Part shown: piece after piece, positions 49,104 to 60,141 of the stretch | Position numbering within the stretch: the stretch's first letter is position 1 | How the letters are laid out: each line of letters opens with the position of its first letter | Assembly: GCF_016906535.1 (NCBI RefSeq) | Contig: NC_057375.1 | Span: 1,488,001 to 1,552,000, forward strand | Direction: 5' to 3' | Length of the DNA: 64,000 nucleotides | DNA from: Rhizoctonia solani | Taxonomy: Eukaryota; Basidiomycota; Agaricomycetes; Cantharellales; Ceratobasidiaceae | Translations under genes and position numbers: made by a program | The notes under the pieces: generated by a model | Databases searched by the model: none | Seen by the model: only the letters and a program-made list of their open reading frames with translations | What the model was told of the DNA's origin: nothing

Positions 49104-50114
49104 ATGAAGATAGGAAAAAGTAATACGATTGGAAGTATAGGAGCTGACACGGCTATCGACGACTCTGGTGCAACCCAGTACAACGCCCTTGATGCCCATT
49201 CCAAGCCCGCGTCTTCCAAAGATTCGGTCAGCCACACCGAGAATATTGTACAAAAACACCCAACACTTTACTTTGATGATACTGTAATATTTATAAAAGT
49301 ATGTGGGCCGCCTATGTATTTGATCATCAAAAAATACTAACGTAGATGAAGCTTGAGGATACGCTGTTCAGCGTCCACAAAAGGAGACTAATTAAGTCAA
49401 AATCGTTCTCAAAGTGGTTTGAGTTACAGAATCTTTCCTCAAAGCCGGAGGAGTGCAATGAGGGCCTGTCTTCAGAAAATCCGATCGTGATACAAGGGAT
49501 CAGCATGTCTGATTTCGAGGGGTTTCTGAAGGTCCTTTACGCCTCGTAAGTTGGCACAACAGGTTTCATAGTTTAATTACCCTTGTGACACGAGCCATCG
49601 GAATCACCTACGTTTTAGGCACTTTTCAGACAACAGGTCATCACACGAGATTTCACTCATTATTTCTGCGTATCGTTTGGCAGTCCTGTGGCAATTTTCG
49701 GAGCTCCAAGATTTTCTCTTCTCCCTTGTCGATCAATCATTTGACGATCCCGGGAAGATTGCGTTCGCAAAGTCATTTGGGCTAAAGGACTGGCTTCAAG
49801 CTCCCCATGTTAGGTTATGCCAACGTGACGAGCCACTGACTTTGGATGAGGCAAAGAAAATTGGCGTTGATAGCCTCTTGGTGATTAGCAACCTACGAGA
49901 GGAATTTCCTCCCAAGAAATTGGCCTCGCATCAATCGTGGAGCATTAATTGTGTTGGGATCTATCAACGGAGGGATTCATACTCGTATTCGAATTCAAAT
50001 TCAACATACACGCACTGTGGTTCTTGCCTCAAAAATCACCCTTGGCCTACTCCCGAAGTTGTCAAGAATACAATTGAAACGCGAATCAAGGAATGGATTG
50101 AAAAGAATATGTGA
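49104..50114 (+). CDS. BTB/POZ domain protein, diverged (array copy 6)
   Basis: Three exons: 49104-49298, 49346-49545, 49619-50114; 296 residues. The N-terminal leader is unlike its siblings. BTB fold: HPTLYFDDTVIFIKMKLED, SVHKRRLIKSKSFSKWFE and FLKVLYAS. The C-terminal block is diverged: SLIISAYRLAVLWQFSELQ, then PHVRLCQRDEPLTLDEAKK and GVDSLLVISNLREE. The tail is Ser/Tyr/Asn-rich (SYSYSNSNSTYTHCGSC) with a single CxxC, and ends KEWIEKNM. The most diverged intact member; 194 bp downstream of copy 5, so the two are a tandem pair. Confidence 0.82.
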
Positions 50115-51084
50115 TGAAAGCAAGTATAGGTTGCATACTTATTCTCGGTCTGTCTAGTTAATTGATAGTCCTGATGCATAGATGATGCGAAATCGTGTAA
50201 TTAGCAGGCAAGGTAGTGAATGTATGTTTTGGGATCAATTGAGCTATAAGTGCAAGATGATCAAATCAGGAAACCTTTTGTTAGACAAAATTAGATTTGC
50301 ATTCCGGCCCACATACATCTATTATAACTCCCTTGCGGCTAACCCGTATGTGCGCCCATGTGGGTCGCCAGTTTCGCCTTAGGTTTGCCGCTTGATCCGA
50401 CAGCCAACTCAAATCTTTGATCTTTTTGCTAAGCGCGCCGGCTCAATAGAACCTGGAAAAGTTGCCGACTCTGCGGTTCTCCCGTCTCCGGGCAATTCAC
50501 TTCCCCGCATCAGGACACAACGCGGTTGACCCACGCTCCTGAAGTGACTCTGTTTTCATAGCATTTTATCAAAGCCGGAGAACATACTCTTAATAGGTAG
50601 ATCGCCCACCTTGCGGCAATGCATTACTACATGAATTGACAATGCTTGGCTGTGATCACGTTAACTCTTGCTCTATCGTCACGGACCAACGCAACGATGG
50701 CGTCACCCATGACTTGGCAAATTTCTTCCGTCTGGTCGACGAACAGGGAAGTTAGCACTTCGGTAAAAAGGGGTCAACTAGTGTGGGCTCTTAATTTTTT
50801 AATTGTAATTAGGCACATCGCTCTTTGAAGGGAGCTGGAAAAAGAGATCAACTGACCTCCTGTTGAAACCTACGGTGTGGGTTGCCAGTGAGCTTGTACT
50901 ATTAACTTTGGGCCTGTTACCTCATGGACGGAGTACTTGCTGCACCGGGATGCCGACACTTACGGGGTCCACTGGATAGAAATACAGGCCTGAAGAGCCA
51001 TAACTCCACTATGACGCTGGATGCTCCTCATCCCTCAGAATGCTCGCTACTATTACCTTCACCTTGTCCACCGCATCATTGCGT
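50115..51084. other. Spacer, possibly decayed coding sequence
   Basis: No intact gene. A frame around 50640-50760 gives a protein-like stretch with DGVTHDLANFFRLVDEQ before a stop, which I do not recognise. It may belong to the upstream, more decayed part of the M35 relic or to an unrelated lost gene. Confidence 0.3.
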
Positions 51085-52125
51085 CGGCAGCCCGCTCTCT
51101 GTCGCTTAACGTTGTTACCTCGTCTACTGAAGTTATCGATATAGACAATTTCATGTCAATGCAACTCTATCCAACACCGGGTCTGAGACTCTCCGCTTGC
51201 TACGCGACCCCCGTTCTCCTCTATCAACATGGGCAACTGAGACCTTTGGGGTCATAAACAGCAAGGGTGCCCGCCCGAATTTAGCGGTATCAAGGTACGT
51301 TACGATCCTCAAGCTGTGACCAAGGCTGGTCGTCCGATTCATTCGTTGAGCTCAACCCGGGCGAATCGGTTACTGTCAAACACGATCGTGAGTAGTGTAA
51401 TGGTGTATCTGAAATTTATTTCATGATTACACTAGTCGCCGGTGTATACAACTTGACTCTGACCGGTACTGGTACATACACTGTCGATGCTGCCAACCTC
51501 TTCCGTGTTGTTGAGGGCAACAACACCCTCACTGATATCTACGTGATATCATTACAGCCAAGGTCAAGATTCAGGTATGTACCGTTTATGTTGACTGAGT
51601 ATAGGAAGAACTTAAAAGAACTGGATAGGGCAAGCTTGTGTCTTTTAAAAATGCTGCTGCTACCCCGGTCGTGTCACTTTTGAGCGAGTATACAGAATAT
51701 TCTGGCTGTACGGCTAATCAACAGGGTGAAATTGCGGGTGCCATTGAATCCGCACGGGGATATGCTACCAGTTCTTACGATCACTTGAGGTCAAACCCCT
51801 ATGGTTCTAGCGTTACACTCGTTGGTTTGGGAGGTTCTCATACAATACGATCATTCATGAAGGGACCCATTTCCCCCCAGTTATTGGGTAGGTTCGACCA
51901 TAATTAATCAGAATTGCGATGCATGATTTATTGTCCTATATAGTACCAGTGATTACGCCTACGGGCAGTCAAACTGCTTGGCCCTCGCCAGGTCTAACCC
52001 AACCAATGCTGTCTACAATGCAGAGTAAGTCGATCGTATGATATATTTTCATCAGAAGCTAGAATAATTCATAATATTAATGTAGCAACCATGCATTCTT
52101 CTCGGTTGACACAGAAATACGCTAA
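51085..52125 (+). pseudogene. Peptidyl-Lys metalloendopeptidase (M35, deuterolysin family) pseudogene
   Basis: Recognisable in pieces across different frames: LSLNVVTSSTEVIDIDNF (51099 on), then SETLRLLRDPRSPLSTWATE, the GVINSKGARP region, PGESVTVKHD, then after an intron VAGVYNLTLTGTGTYTVDAA, GKLVSFKNAAATPVVSLL, then YTRWFG. A jump follows to IIHEGTHFPPVIG (the HExxH zinc helix) and after two more introns SDYAYGQSNCLALARSNPT and NHAFFSVD. At least four frameshifts are needed, and roughly 60-70 residues between the WFG motif and the HEGTH helix are missing. The family is secreted and zinc-dependent; the start and signal peptide are not visible. This copy is dead. Confidence 0.8.
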
Positions 52126-52564
52126 AGCCCTTCTTGGACTTTCTGTCCATTATCTTATTCCCGTGATATGTGACTCGAGTAATCAAAATTAATAGTGAAT
52201 TCAATATATTGTTGGTCCATTAGTTTTTTCGTGAATTAAAAGGTAATGCTATATTAGGAGCGGGAAGCTATCACATATTCATGAAGAAATGGAAGTGCGT
52301 GTGAGAGTGGATATGGAATGTATAGACATCAACCTCGGCAATTCCAGCACAACATTGGTGAGTTTTGGGTACCACCAAATGGTTGAAACTCATATAGATT
52401 TCCAGCTTAAAATAGCACGCTTTTATGTATGTTCAACCGAAATGTGCTTATGCATTGGCGGGGCTTTCAAAATTTCCTCTCGATTGTAAACATAAATGAA
52501 CCTTGAATCCCACAGCACAGCGAACAATAAAATTTGCGATCTCAATGACTCCCATACAGTGTAA
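52126..52564. other. Intergenic, nothing recognised
   Basis: Convergent 3' flanks of the M35 pseudogene and the first aldo-keto reductase. Confidence 0.45.
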
Positions 52565-54035
52565 TCAGGCGTGTCCCACAATGCCTTGAGGTGTATACGG
52601 CTCTTCCAATCGCTTAATTTCGTCTTCTGTGAGCTTGACGTGGATGCCATCTGCCCATAGCCAAATGTCAACGTACCCGGGTGTACTATAAGTGGAACAC
52701 ACGAACCGATTATATCCTCTAAATTCTCTAATTTGGTAGTACCGATGATTGGCGCAGCCATTCCATCTTTAGATAAACACCATGCGATTGCGACCTGAGC
52801 CATACTGATTCCCTTGGACTTTGCAATTGCTTCAACACTGTAGGCGTAATAAGTCATTAATTCGTGTGATGCTGTTAAAGTGAAAACATACGAAGATACA
52901 ATCTTATCATTCGTCTCTTTGGTTTTATCATAATTTTTGGCCCATCTTTTCTCGGTTTAATCTTAAAATTAAACACAGATGGCCGACGTAAACTCACGGA
53001 TCGTTTTGGGACCTGGCTGTTGTTTTGTATTGAGAGACTGGGCGAGTCAGTATACCTCTGGCAAGCGCGGACCAAGGAATCATCCCAACACCAAACATCT
53101 ATAATTACATGAGTCTATCTCGGTTGCACAGTTCAGTGCTACCTACTTTTAGTGTTGGTACCATTTCTCTTTCTTCCTCTCGGTAAAGTAAACTATAGTG
53201 GTTCTGCATTGAGATAAATGGTGTTAGTTTTTTTATTGATCGCATAGTTCTGCATTGCATGGAACTGATAGGCGTAGCAGCTCGACATTCCGATGTATCG
53301 AGCATAACCCGCTTTCACCACATCGTGAAGGGCTTGCATAGTCTCTTCAATAGGTGTATTATAGTCGAACCGATGACACTGGAGAACGTCGACATATTCA
53401 AGCTGAAGTCGCTCGAGTGAGTGCTTGATCGACTCGAATATGTGCTATATAACAAATCCTGAGCATATATCGATGATCCTCGGGCTGACACATGAGCCTA
53501 CTTTACGGCTAAGACCCGACTGGTTTACGTATCCACGAGCTTCAACCTCCGCCATACGTGTCATGTATCTCTCAGCAGGGGTACGCGCGACGACGCCATA
53601 CACCTATCCAAGTTCCAATCCTTTAATTCAGTTGGAAATAATTACTCTGGTATAAGTGGTTCATATACCTTGGTCATGACAACGATTTCATCGCGGGGAA
53701 AGTTGAGCTGCTTGATAGCTTTGCCAAGAATCCGCTCAGACTCTCCGTTGGAATAGATGTTGGCGGTGTCGAAGGTTTGAATTCCCAGCTCATAACTAGG
53801 CACTTCATTAGTGGGTCATAACTGGAGCCATTGATATTTGTACTTGCGCTCTTTTAATATGTCTGATCCCTTCTTCTTCACCCAGTAGCCATTCATCCCA
53901 TTCTTTGCTGCCATAGCTCATGAGGCCTAGAATAATCCGAGAAACCTTGAGGCCAGAGTTGCCCAAGCGGACTAGGAAAGGTCATCAACCTTAGAAATAA
54001 TAAGCTATATTAGGAAGAGATATACCATAGGTCAT
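52565..54035 (-). CDS. Aldo-keto reductase, copy 1, one-base frameshift
   Basis: NADPH-dependent (alpha/beta)8-barrel oxidoreductase, Aad/YakC-like. Nine exons: 54035-54026, 53971-53848, 53795-53669, 53603-53502, 53444-53147, 53098-52998, 52945-52892, 52837-52707, 52650-52565. Motifs: [40 protein letters not shown] (catalytic Asp/Tyr), [20 protein letters not shown] (catalytic His), [29 protein letters not shown] and [15 protein letters not shown] (NADP phosphate site). Exon 5 is 298 nt against 297 in the paralogue: the A run in atcaataaaaaaacta has one A too many and breaks the frame. Intron 2 has a GC donor. Young pseudogene or sequence error. Confidence 0.8.
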
Positions 54036-54450
54036 CTTTTTTTGGCTGTCCCGTACAGACATACTGTATTACTAGATCGCTGGCTTTGGGGCCCCGATGG
54101 CCGTTAAAATCAATTTATTCATGTCTTCTTTTTCTGGGGTCAGGGGCCATCGATATCGAATTCGTGAGCTTCTAATCGTACATGTAACGCATGTCAGACA
54201 TCACGTGATCGGACTTGAATCTTGTAACCCCCGCCTTTTGGCATTGTAGTGGGCGGGTGTTCCAATGACTCTTTCATGCTAACTTTGGTGGCTCTTTCAC
54301 TCTTTTGCCATACCACACAGGCGTATCAAACCAATAAACCAATAAATTCGAGTTTATTAAGTAGACTATTCGGTCTTGCACAACTATCGTCAAATTAGTT
54401 CACATATTTGCTATTTATGGCCCAGCTATTTGGTTAATTACACCGTAAAT
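54036..54450. other. Intergenic between the two aldo-keto reductases
   Basis: Contains the promoter of copy 1; no gene. Confidence 0.5.
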
Positions 54451-55958
54451 TTAACTATGCCCAACAATTCCGCGAGGACCGTACGGCTCCTCCAGCTGCT
54501 TAATCTCTTCTTCTGTGAGTTTCACTTGAAGGGCGCCTATCAATGAGTTATCAGTTAGGTTCAGTTGAAAATATTTATGGCGACATACCGATCGTATCCT
54601 GGAAGTTCTCCAGGTTGGTTATTCCAATGATTGGCGCGCTTGTGTGATCTTTGGACAGAACCCAAGCGAGACCCACTTGGGCCATGCTAACGTTCCGAGC
54701 CTTGGCGATCTGTTCCACTCTAAATAATATCGCAATCAACAAAAGCTTCAAGAGTAAATGAGGCGTGGGACTTACCGTGTAATGATTTCCTTATTAGACT
54801 CTCTAGTCTGATTCATCAATGCGGCCATCCTAATCGCAGATTCACGAACCGATTAGTACCAGCGCGCATTTAGTTCAAAATCCATAGGACTCACGGATCG
54901 CCTTGAGACCTAAGTGTCGATTCGGAGAAAGGTCGAGCCAATGCACCTCTGCTAAGGGTGACCAGGGTATCATCCCAACCCCAAACATCTGATAGCCTAT
55001 GTTACTCAAACTTCAGAAGGTTGTTCTATCAAAATCCTCACCTTCAATGTTGGAACCATCTCTCGCTCTTCTTCGCGATACAACAGATTATAGTGATTTT
55101 GCATAGAAATAAATGGCGTCAGCTTGTTGTTGATCGCATAGTTCTGCATTGCGTGGAACTGGTAGGCGTGGCAGCTGGACATCCCAATATATCGCGCGTA
55201 TCCAGCCTTCACTACGTCGTGAAGGGCTTGCATAGTCTCTTCAATAGGTGTATCATAGTCGAATCGATGACACTGTAAGACATCGACATATTCAAGTTGA
55301 AGACGTTCAAGAGAATGCTTGACGGATTCGAATATGTGCTGTTGCGTGTGAAATGAGAATATGGGAAAATGGATGGCAACCTAGGCACCTACCTTACGAC
55401 CGAGACCATACTGATTCACGTATCCGTAAGCGTCAGCGGCTGCCGGGTCCCGCATGTACGATTCACCAGGAGTACGTCCAACGACTCCCCATAGCTGTTG
55501 AGATAAGCCGGTAGAATCAGGACTATTCAGGAGACGAGGAAACGGAGTGCATACCTTGGTCATGACCACAATTTCATCACGGGGCAGCTTGAGCTGACGG
55601 ATCGCTTCACCAAGGATTCGCTCTGATTCACCATTCGAGTACACATTGGCTGTATCAAATGTTTGGATACCTGCATCGTAGCTGGCCCGAACCCGAAGCA
55701 TGAATACCTAATCCGTGAGATCAAGGAATGTTACTCACGCAGTTTTGATGTGCTTAATTGCCTCCTCTTTCTCTACAACCCAAGGGGCCCACCCTTTGGT
55801 CCCATAACTCATGAGTCCGAGGATTAACCGTGAGACCTTGAGACCAGAGTTGCCCAGACGGACTAGTATTGTGAATTCAGAATTAGAGCAGTATCACTTG
55901 CTATTGTGAAAAGGGACTTACCATAAGTCATATTTTTCTTGTTTTCTTCGGCAGACAT
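54451..55958 (-). CDS. Aldo-keto reductase, copy 2, one-base frameshift
   Basis: Tandem paralogue of the preceding gene with identical exon structure: 55958-55922, 55862-55739, 55681-55555, 55494-55393, 55338-55042, 54988-54895, 54829-54776, 54719-54589, 54536-54451. Motifs: [74 protein letters not shown] and [12 protein letters not shown]. It has an N-terminal extension (MSAEENKKN) not seen in copy 1. Exon 6 is 94 nt, one short: after IPWSP the frame must shift to read [12 protein letters not shown]. The lesion is at cccttagcagagg (about 54942-54954). Intron 2 here has a normal GT donor. Otherwise intact. Confidence 0.8.
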
Positions 55959-56759
55959 ATCGAGAAGTATAGGGGCGCTGAGTGAAGAATGCAAAAGAGC
56001 TTGGGGGGGGGGGGATGATTCTAAGCCATAGCAGACTCGCGTTTATATATGCTGGAATGCCGAATGCAAGTTAGATAATTCAAGGCCGAACAGGGCGGAC
56101 ATCTACCAGTTGTGAAGGAATCATTAAGCGGAGGTCCGGTTCACGTGCGGAGAAGGCGCTTTTCACAGCGAGACATGACCAACTTCCGATGGGTGCTCCA
56201 TAGAGAAAGCTACATTGTTGGAGCGGCTAGCTCGGGGGTGACCAACGGCCCAATGGCGATGGCGGTTGGAACCCGGCAGCTTGAGAGGACCCCAGAACTG
56301 CCCTGCCGATCGCACGGTATCCGGAGGTCAACCTCCGTAGCGCTGTTCCTGTTCATTGGCCAATCAACTCGATCGCTAAACCCAAAGTGCACTGCCATTG
56401 GTATCTGTGGGATGTGAAGATGGTTTTCAGTTGCCTGTTGAGTATTAGGTGCTGGCGGCTGAGTCTACCACTCATTCATCAGTCACGAACTGCAATCGCT
56501 TACTCGCCCATATTGCACGGAATGCACAAAATAATTGAAGCTAGTCTTGGTCGGGAATTCGTACTTATCCTAAGATATGTTTGCACTCATTTCTGTAGAC
56601 TCTTACTCTATTTTAAGTCCCTGTCAACGACTAGTCGACTGGCCCAGCTCGAGTATCTGGGTGATGCGCTGGCCGATAAGCTGAGTGATTTGTGGTGGGC
56701 CTCTGAGTAACTCACAGGTATTGGGCCTTGTTGGCCTGGCATAATTGGTATCAAATTAT
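55959..56759. other. Spacer, nothing recognised
   Basis: Begins with the promoter of AKR copy 2 (including a ten-G run near 56004). Short frames on both strands; no gene. Confidence 0.4.
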
Positions 56760-56910
56760 CATTGGCTGTTCCCACTTTCGGCCACGGAGTCATCTTTCGC
56801 TTCTTTCCTCGTACAGGTATTACGATGGTTTTGTATCGAGAGATAATAATACTAATTGTACCACTCTGCATTGGACTTGATAAATGTGGTAGCTTGACAT
56901 GGCGATGTAT
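56760..56910 (-). pseudogene. Aldo-keto reductase exon relic
   Basis: The minus strand aligns with the part of exon 5 of the two aldo-keto reductases that follows [10 protein letters not shown]. It reads tacatcgccatgtcaag where copy 1 has tacatcggaatgtcgag, and later tgtacgaggaaagaag where copy 1 has taccgagaggaagaaag. Stops and small gaps interrupt it. It is a third, badly decayed copy in the same orientation; no other exon was found beside it. Confidence 0.55.
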
Positions 56911-57255
56911 CAATCATAACGTGATCGGAGTTAGCGTGAGGGAATTATAAAAGCTCAATTTAGTAGTTCAACCCAACGCAGATTCTATTAGCGTCCGTTA
57001 TCATCCTAAAATAGAATCCGAAACAAGAGCTCAGGACGAGGTTGGCCGAGGAACGACCGATAATAGCACTTGAAATTGATTGGCGGCCTAATTGATGTCA
57101 CGGTCTATATGGCAGAATCAGTTTATGGTGCTGTACATCTTGGGCGGTAGGACACTCGTGACATATAATCAGCAAGGGTCCGAATTGGTTTGCTGATGGC
57201 CAATGTTATCCGTTCAATAGTAACGAGGCGTAATATAGATGTATACTATCTACAT

Positions 57256-57687
57256 CACTATACTATAATACTATAATACTATAATACACTATCATGACCT
57301 AACAGCCCAAACTACACCTGGGTATAACATTATTCAATTAAGTAATTTCCTCCATCACCACATCCTCACACCAATATCCCATCTCTACGTCTTCTTCCGC
57401 GATACGCACCCATACCAATTCTTCATCTTTATATCACCATCACCGTCCCACTCACTATCCCAAGGTGCTTCACTATACTATAATACTATAATACTATAAT
57501 ACACTATCATGACCTAACAGCCCAAACTACACCTGGGTATAACATTATTCAATTAAGTAATTTCCTCCATCACCACATCCTCACACCAATATCCCATCTC
57601 TACGTCTTCTTCCGCGATACGCACCCATACCAAATTCTTCATCTTTATATCACCATCACCGTCCCACTCACTATCCCAAGGTGCTTC
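57256..57687. repeat. 215 bp tandem duplication, two copies
   Basis: 57256-57470 and 57471-57687 are almost identical, starting with cactatactataatactat and ending aaggtgcttc. I noted one difference: ccataccaattc in the first copy against ccataccaaattc in the second. Each copy begins with an AT-rich (actataat)n microsatellite that may have promoted slippage. Copy 2 carries the real stop codon of the acidic open frame at 57553. Confidence 0.9.
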
Positions 57688-58109
57688 CTTCATTTCTACA
57701 TCCTCCACACACGGCGTCCCCACTTCAGTGTTTAGGGTGGGAGTTGAGGGCAGCGGCTCCATCCATTCGTCTAGGTCTGGCAAAGACATCGTTAACTCCG
57801 GGGTTGCCATCCCAAAAGATTCTTCCATCTCCACGTCTTCCGTTGTAGGGTTCCACATATACTCCGGGTCTAACAACGCGAGGTTATCCAGAGCTCCCGG
57901 AAACCGGGAACTTGATAGCTCATAAGCAGCTGTTGAAGTCATCGGTTCATGTATGGGCGGGCAATCGATAGCAAGCTCGCTCAGACTCAGCAAGGAGTCC
58001 AAACCAGTGGATTGAGAATAGGAGGGGGGGCTGAAAGATGAAGGGACGGAAGGCCTTACAAAGCGCCTTCGAGAACGTTTACATCCAATGGTGGGCGGAT
58101 CGATTAGCG
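57553..58109 (-). CDS. Acidic C-terminal region with repeated DVEM motifs (candidate exon)
   Basis: An open frame from about 58109 to a stop at 57553. It starts with a basic patch (CKRSRRRFVRPSVPSS), then a Ser/Pro stretch, then a strongly acidic region in which DVEMEE, DVEMKE, DIKMKN, DVEMGY and DVVMEE recur. No known domain. It may be the last exon of the gene upstream (a possible 59 nt intron at 58110-58168 joins them in phase 0) or a separate gene. The acidic-hydrophobic layout would suit a transcriptional or protein-interaction region, but that is speculation. Confidence 0.45.
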
Positions 58110-59062
58110 CCTACGCTTGCCGTTACTACCAGTCAATTCACCCTTATCCTCGGCCCAACGCTTAGTAACCATCCGTCTGGCTAGGGATGGTCTCGTCATA
58201 CGGGCCATGCGTCCAGGAGCAGACTGGGTTGCACGCATGGAGCACTATGAGGGAGTTAGCTCGGGATGATCAGAGTTGTTAGATAGCACTCACCGACTGG
58301 GGAAAAGGAACTATGTATTGGGCAGAGTCAGGTGCCAATCTGAGCGATGTTATCCCCTGTATCGCATCTTGAACAAGAACATTTGGTTCCACCTGCGCAT
58401 CTGGTTGCGCGGGCGAAGTCATAGGAGTTGAAGTCGAAACGAAATTGGGAGTGGAAATAGGGCGAGAGTATTAGTAGTAGAGGGAAATGGAGTGGAAGGG
58501 GGGGTGGGAGTGGAATTAGGTGTAGAATTGCGAGTAGAGCGGGAGTGAGAATACTAGCCGTTATGTGGACGGGAGTGGGGCTAGGAATGAGGTCGAATAT
58601 GTCGGTAAGAGCATGAGTAGAGGAAATAAAAGAGCCAGCACTAATTAAAAGGGTAGGAGCACGAGTAGCGGCAGGGATGGCGGTGGGAGGAGGGCTATTA
58701 AGAGCAGGAGTAGTGGCAGGGATAGTGGCAGGAGTGGTGGTAGGAGTGGTATGGTAGGGGGTGCTGCGACTTACCTCGAAGCCATGGGGTGCCTTACGTG
58801 ACGCCTCGGGCGATATAGGCACGTTATCGGCCACGAAATCTGTATATGCGTCCGAGGAATATAATTTGGACGCTTCAGCCACTGAACTGCTCCTGCTGGA
58901 TCAGCACGCTGAAGAAACAAATGTGGCGAGGTGCTCGACTCACCAGGTAGGAGTGGTCGTCCAGCGTTTCTTCAATGTAAAGGTCACCTGTGCCAAGGCC
59001 ACGGAGGCCAGGATGACAGTGTGAACAGTCGCATAAAGGAACAAAAGGTTATAGAAAGACAT
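58104..59062 (-). CDS. Candidate secreted or membrane protein with Pro/Thr-rich tract, frame disturbed
   Basis: Exon 1 (59062-58944) starts MSFYNLLFLYATVHTVILAS followed by VALAQ, a clear signal peptide. Exon 2 (58895-58775) continues in phase with AEASKLYSSDAYTDFVADNV and ends HGFE. A Pro/Thr-rich, microsatellite-like tract follows (58774-58450), in which no single frame stays open, so there are indels or undetected introns. From about 58435 a good frame resumes: STPMTSPAQPDAQ, VQDAIQGITSLRLAPDSAQ. An intron (58244-58295) leads to CSMRATQSAPGRMARM and either a stop after GSNGKRRR (58104) or the acidic exon. Product unknown. Confidence 0.4.
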
Positions 59063-60141
59063 CTTGAGTATTGCAAGCTTGAGAATATATACTTGGTGTC
59101 GACGTTTGAAGTATCAACGAGGGGGTCTCAGACTCCCACCTTCGAGATTTTATTGCTGCTTCGCATCTCCTATCTTTGGATCCGCGTCGCTCGTCCGGGC
59201 TTGGCAGGCGCAAGTCGGGGTGAGAAATCTACAAATCCCGACAATAACAGAATAGAGTCACGAGAAATCGGATGTCAAAACAAATCGTGCGGGGAAGAAG
59301 TGCTTCTCTCGAATAGGGGGAAGCAAGTTGGGGCCGACAATTCGACTTGTAGGAGAAGATACTTTTTAGGGGTCTGTTTTCGACATTGAGTTATGAGGGG
59401 TTGGCTTTATGTATCGATATGTCTTATTAAAATATGTTTGATGATTAGGCTGTCGTAAGGAGTACGAAAGACCACCCCTACTTACTCGATCTCTTTGTGG
59501 TATGGACTCCTGTCCACGGCTATTTATGTCCCACGCGCCAAGAGAACCCTTGTTGATTATCGTACATCCCCAATTTATCAGACAAATAGACATTTGTGGA
59601 AGTTTTTCAAGCCCAGTAAATAGCGTTCTCCGTCTTCTGAAAATCGAACTATGTGTGGACGGGCCAAGCGTTCTAGCATAGACAGCACGCCCAGTACAGT
59701 GACCAAAGACCGTAACTCAGCACTAAACATATCACTGCGGGTGGGTGAACGAGTCCCAGGAGGCGAAACTTTTGATTAATACCAGTATTTAGATCCACGG
59801 TGGGTCGGCCATAAGGCTAACTTCTAATGACAATCAATTAATTATTCATCAATGTGCATTTGAAGAGATCCGTCAATCCAATCGGTTCTCCGGGTTGAGG
59901 ACAGCAGTTCTCGATTTCTCCGGGTTGAGGACAGCAGTTCTCGATTTCCACTAGAGTGTCGCATACAGTAGCGTCGCACGAAAGATATGGATGCCGGTGT
60001 CGTGGTAAGTCGATCAAAGGTAAAATCAAGAACCTCAATCACATGACGTCGCGCTTAGTCTATAAACTTTGTGGGGTGCTTGGCTTGAAGCCTCACAAAC
60101 GAAAAGGTATTTATTATGAAAAGTGTATTTAAGTGGAGAGA
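59063..60141. other. Spacer with one short tandem repeat
   Basis: No gene recognised. Frames at 58931-59389 (plus) and 59366-59593 (minus) have no recognisable content. Confidence 0.4.
59888..59947. repeat. 30 bp tandem repeat, two perfect copies
   Basis: The 30-mer beginning ctccgggttgaggacag occurs twice with no mismatch. It is not within a recognisable gene. Confidence 0.9.
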
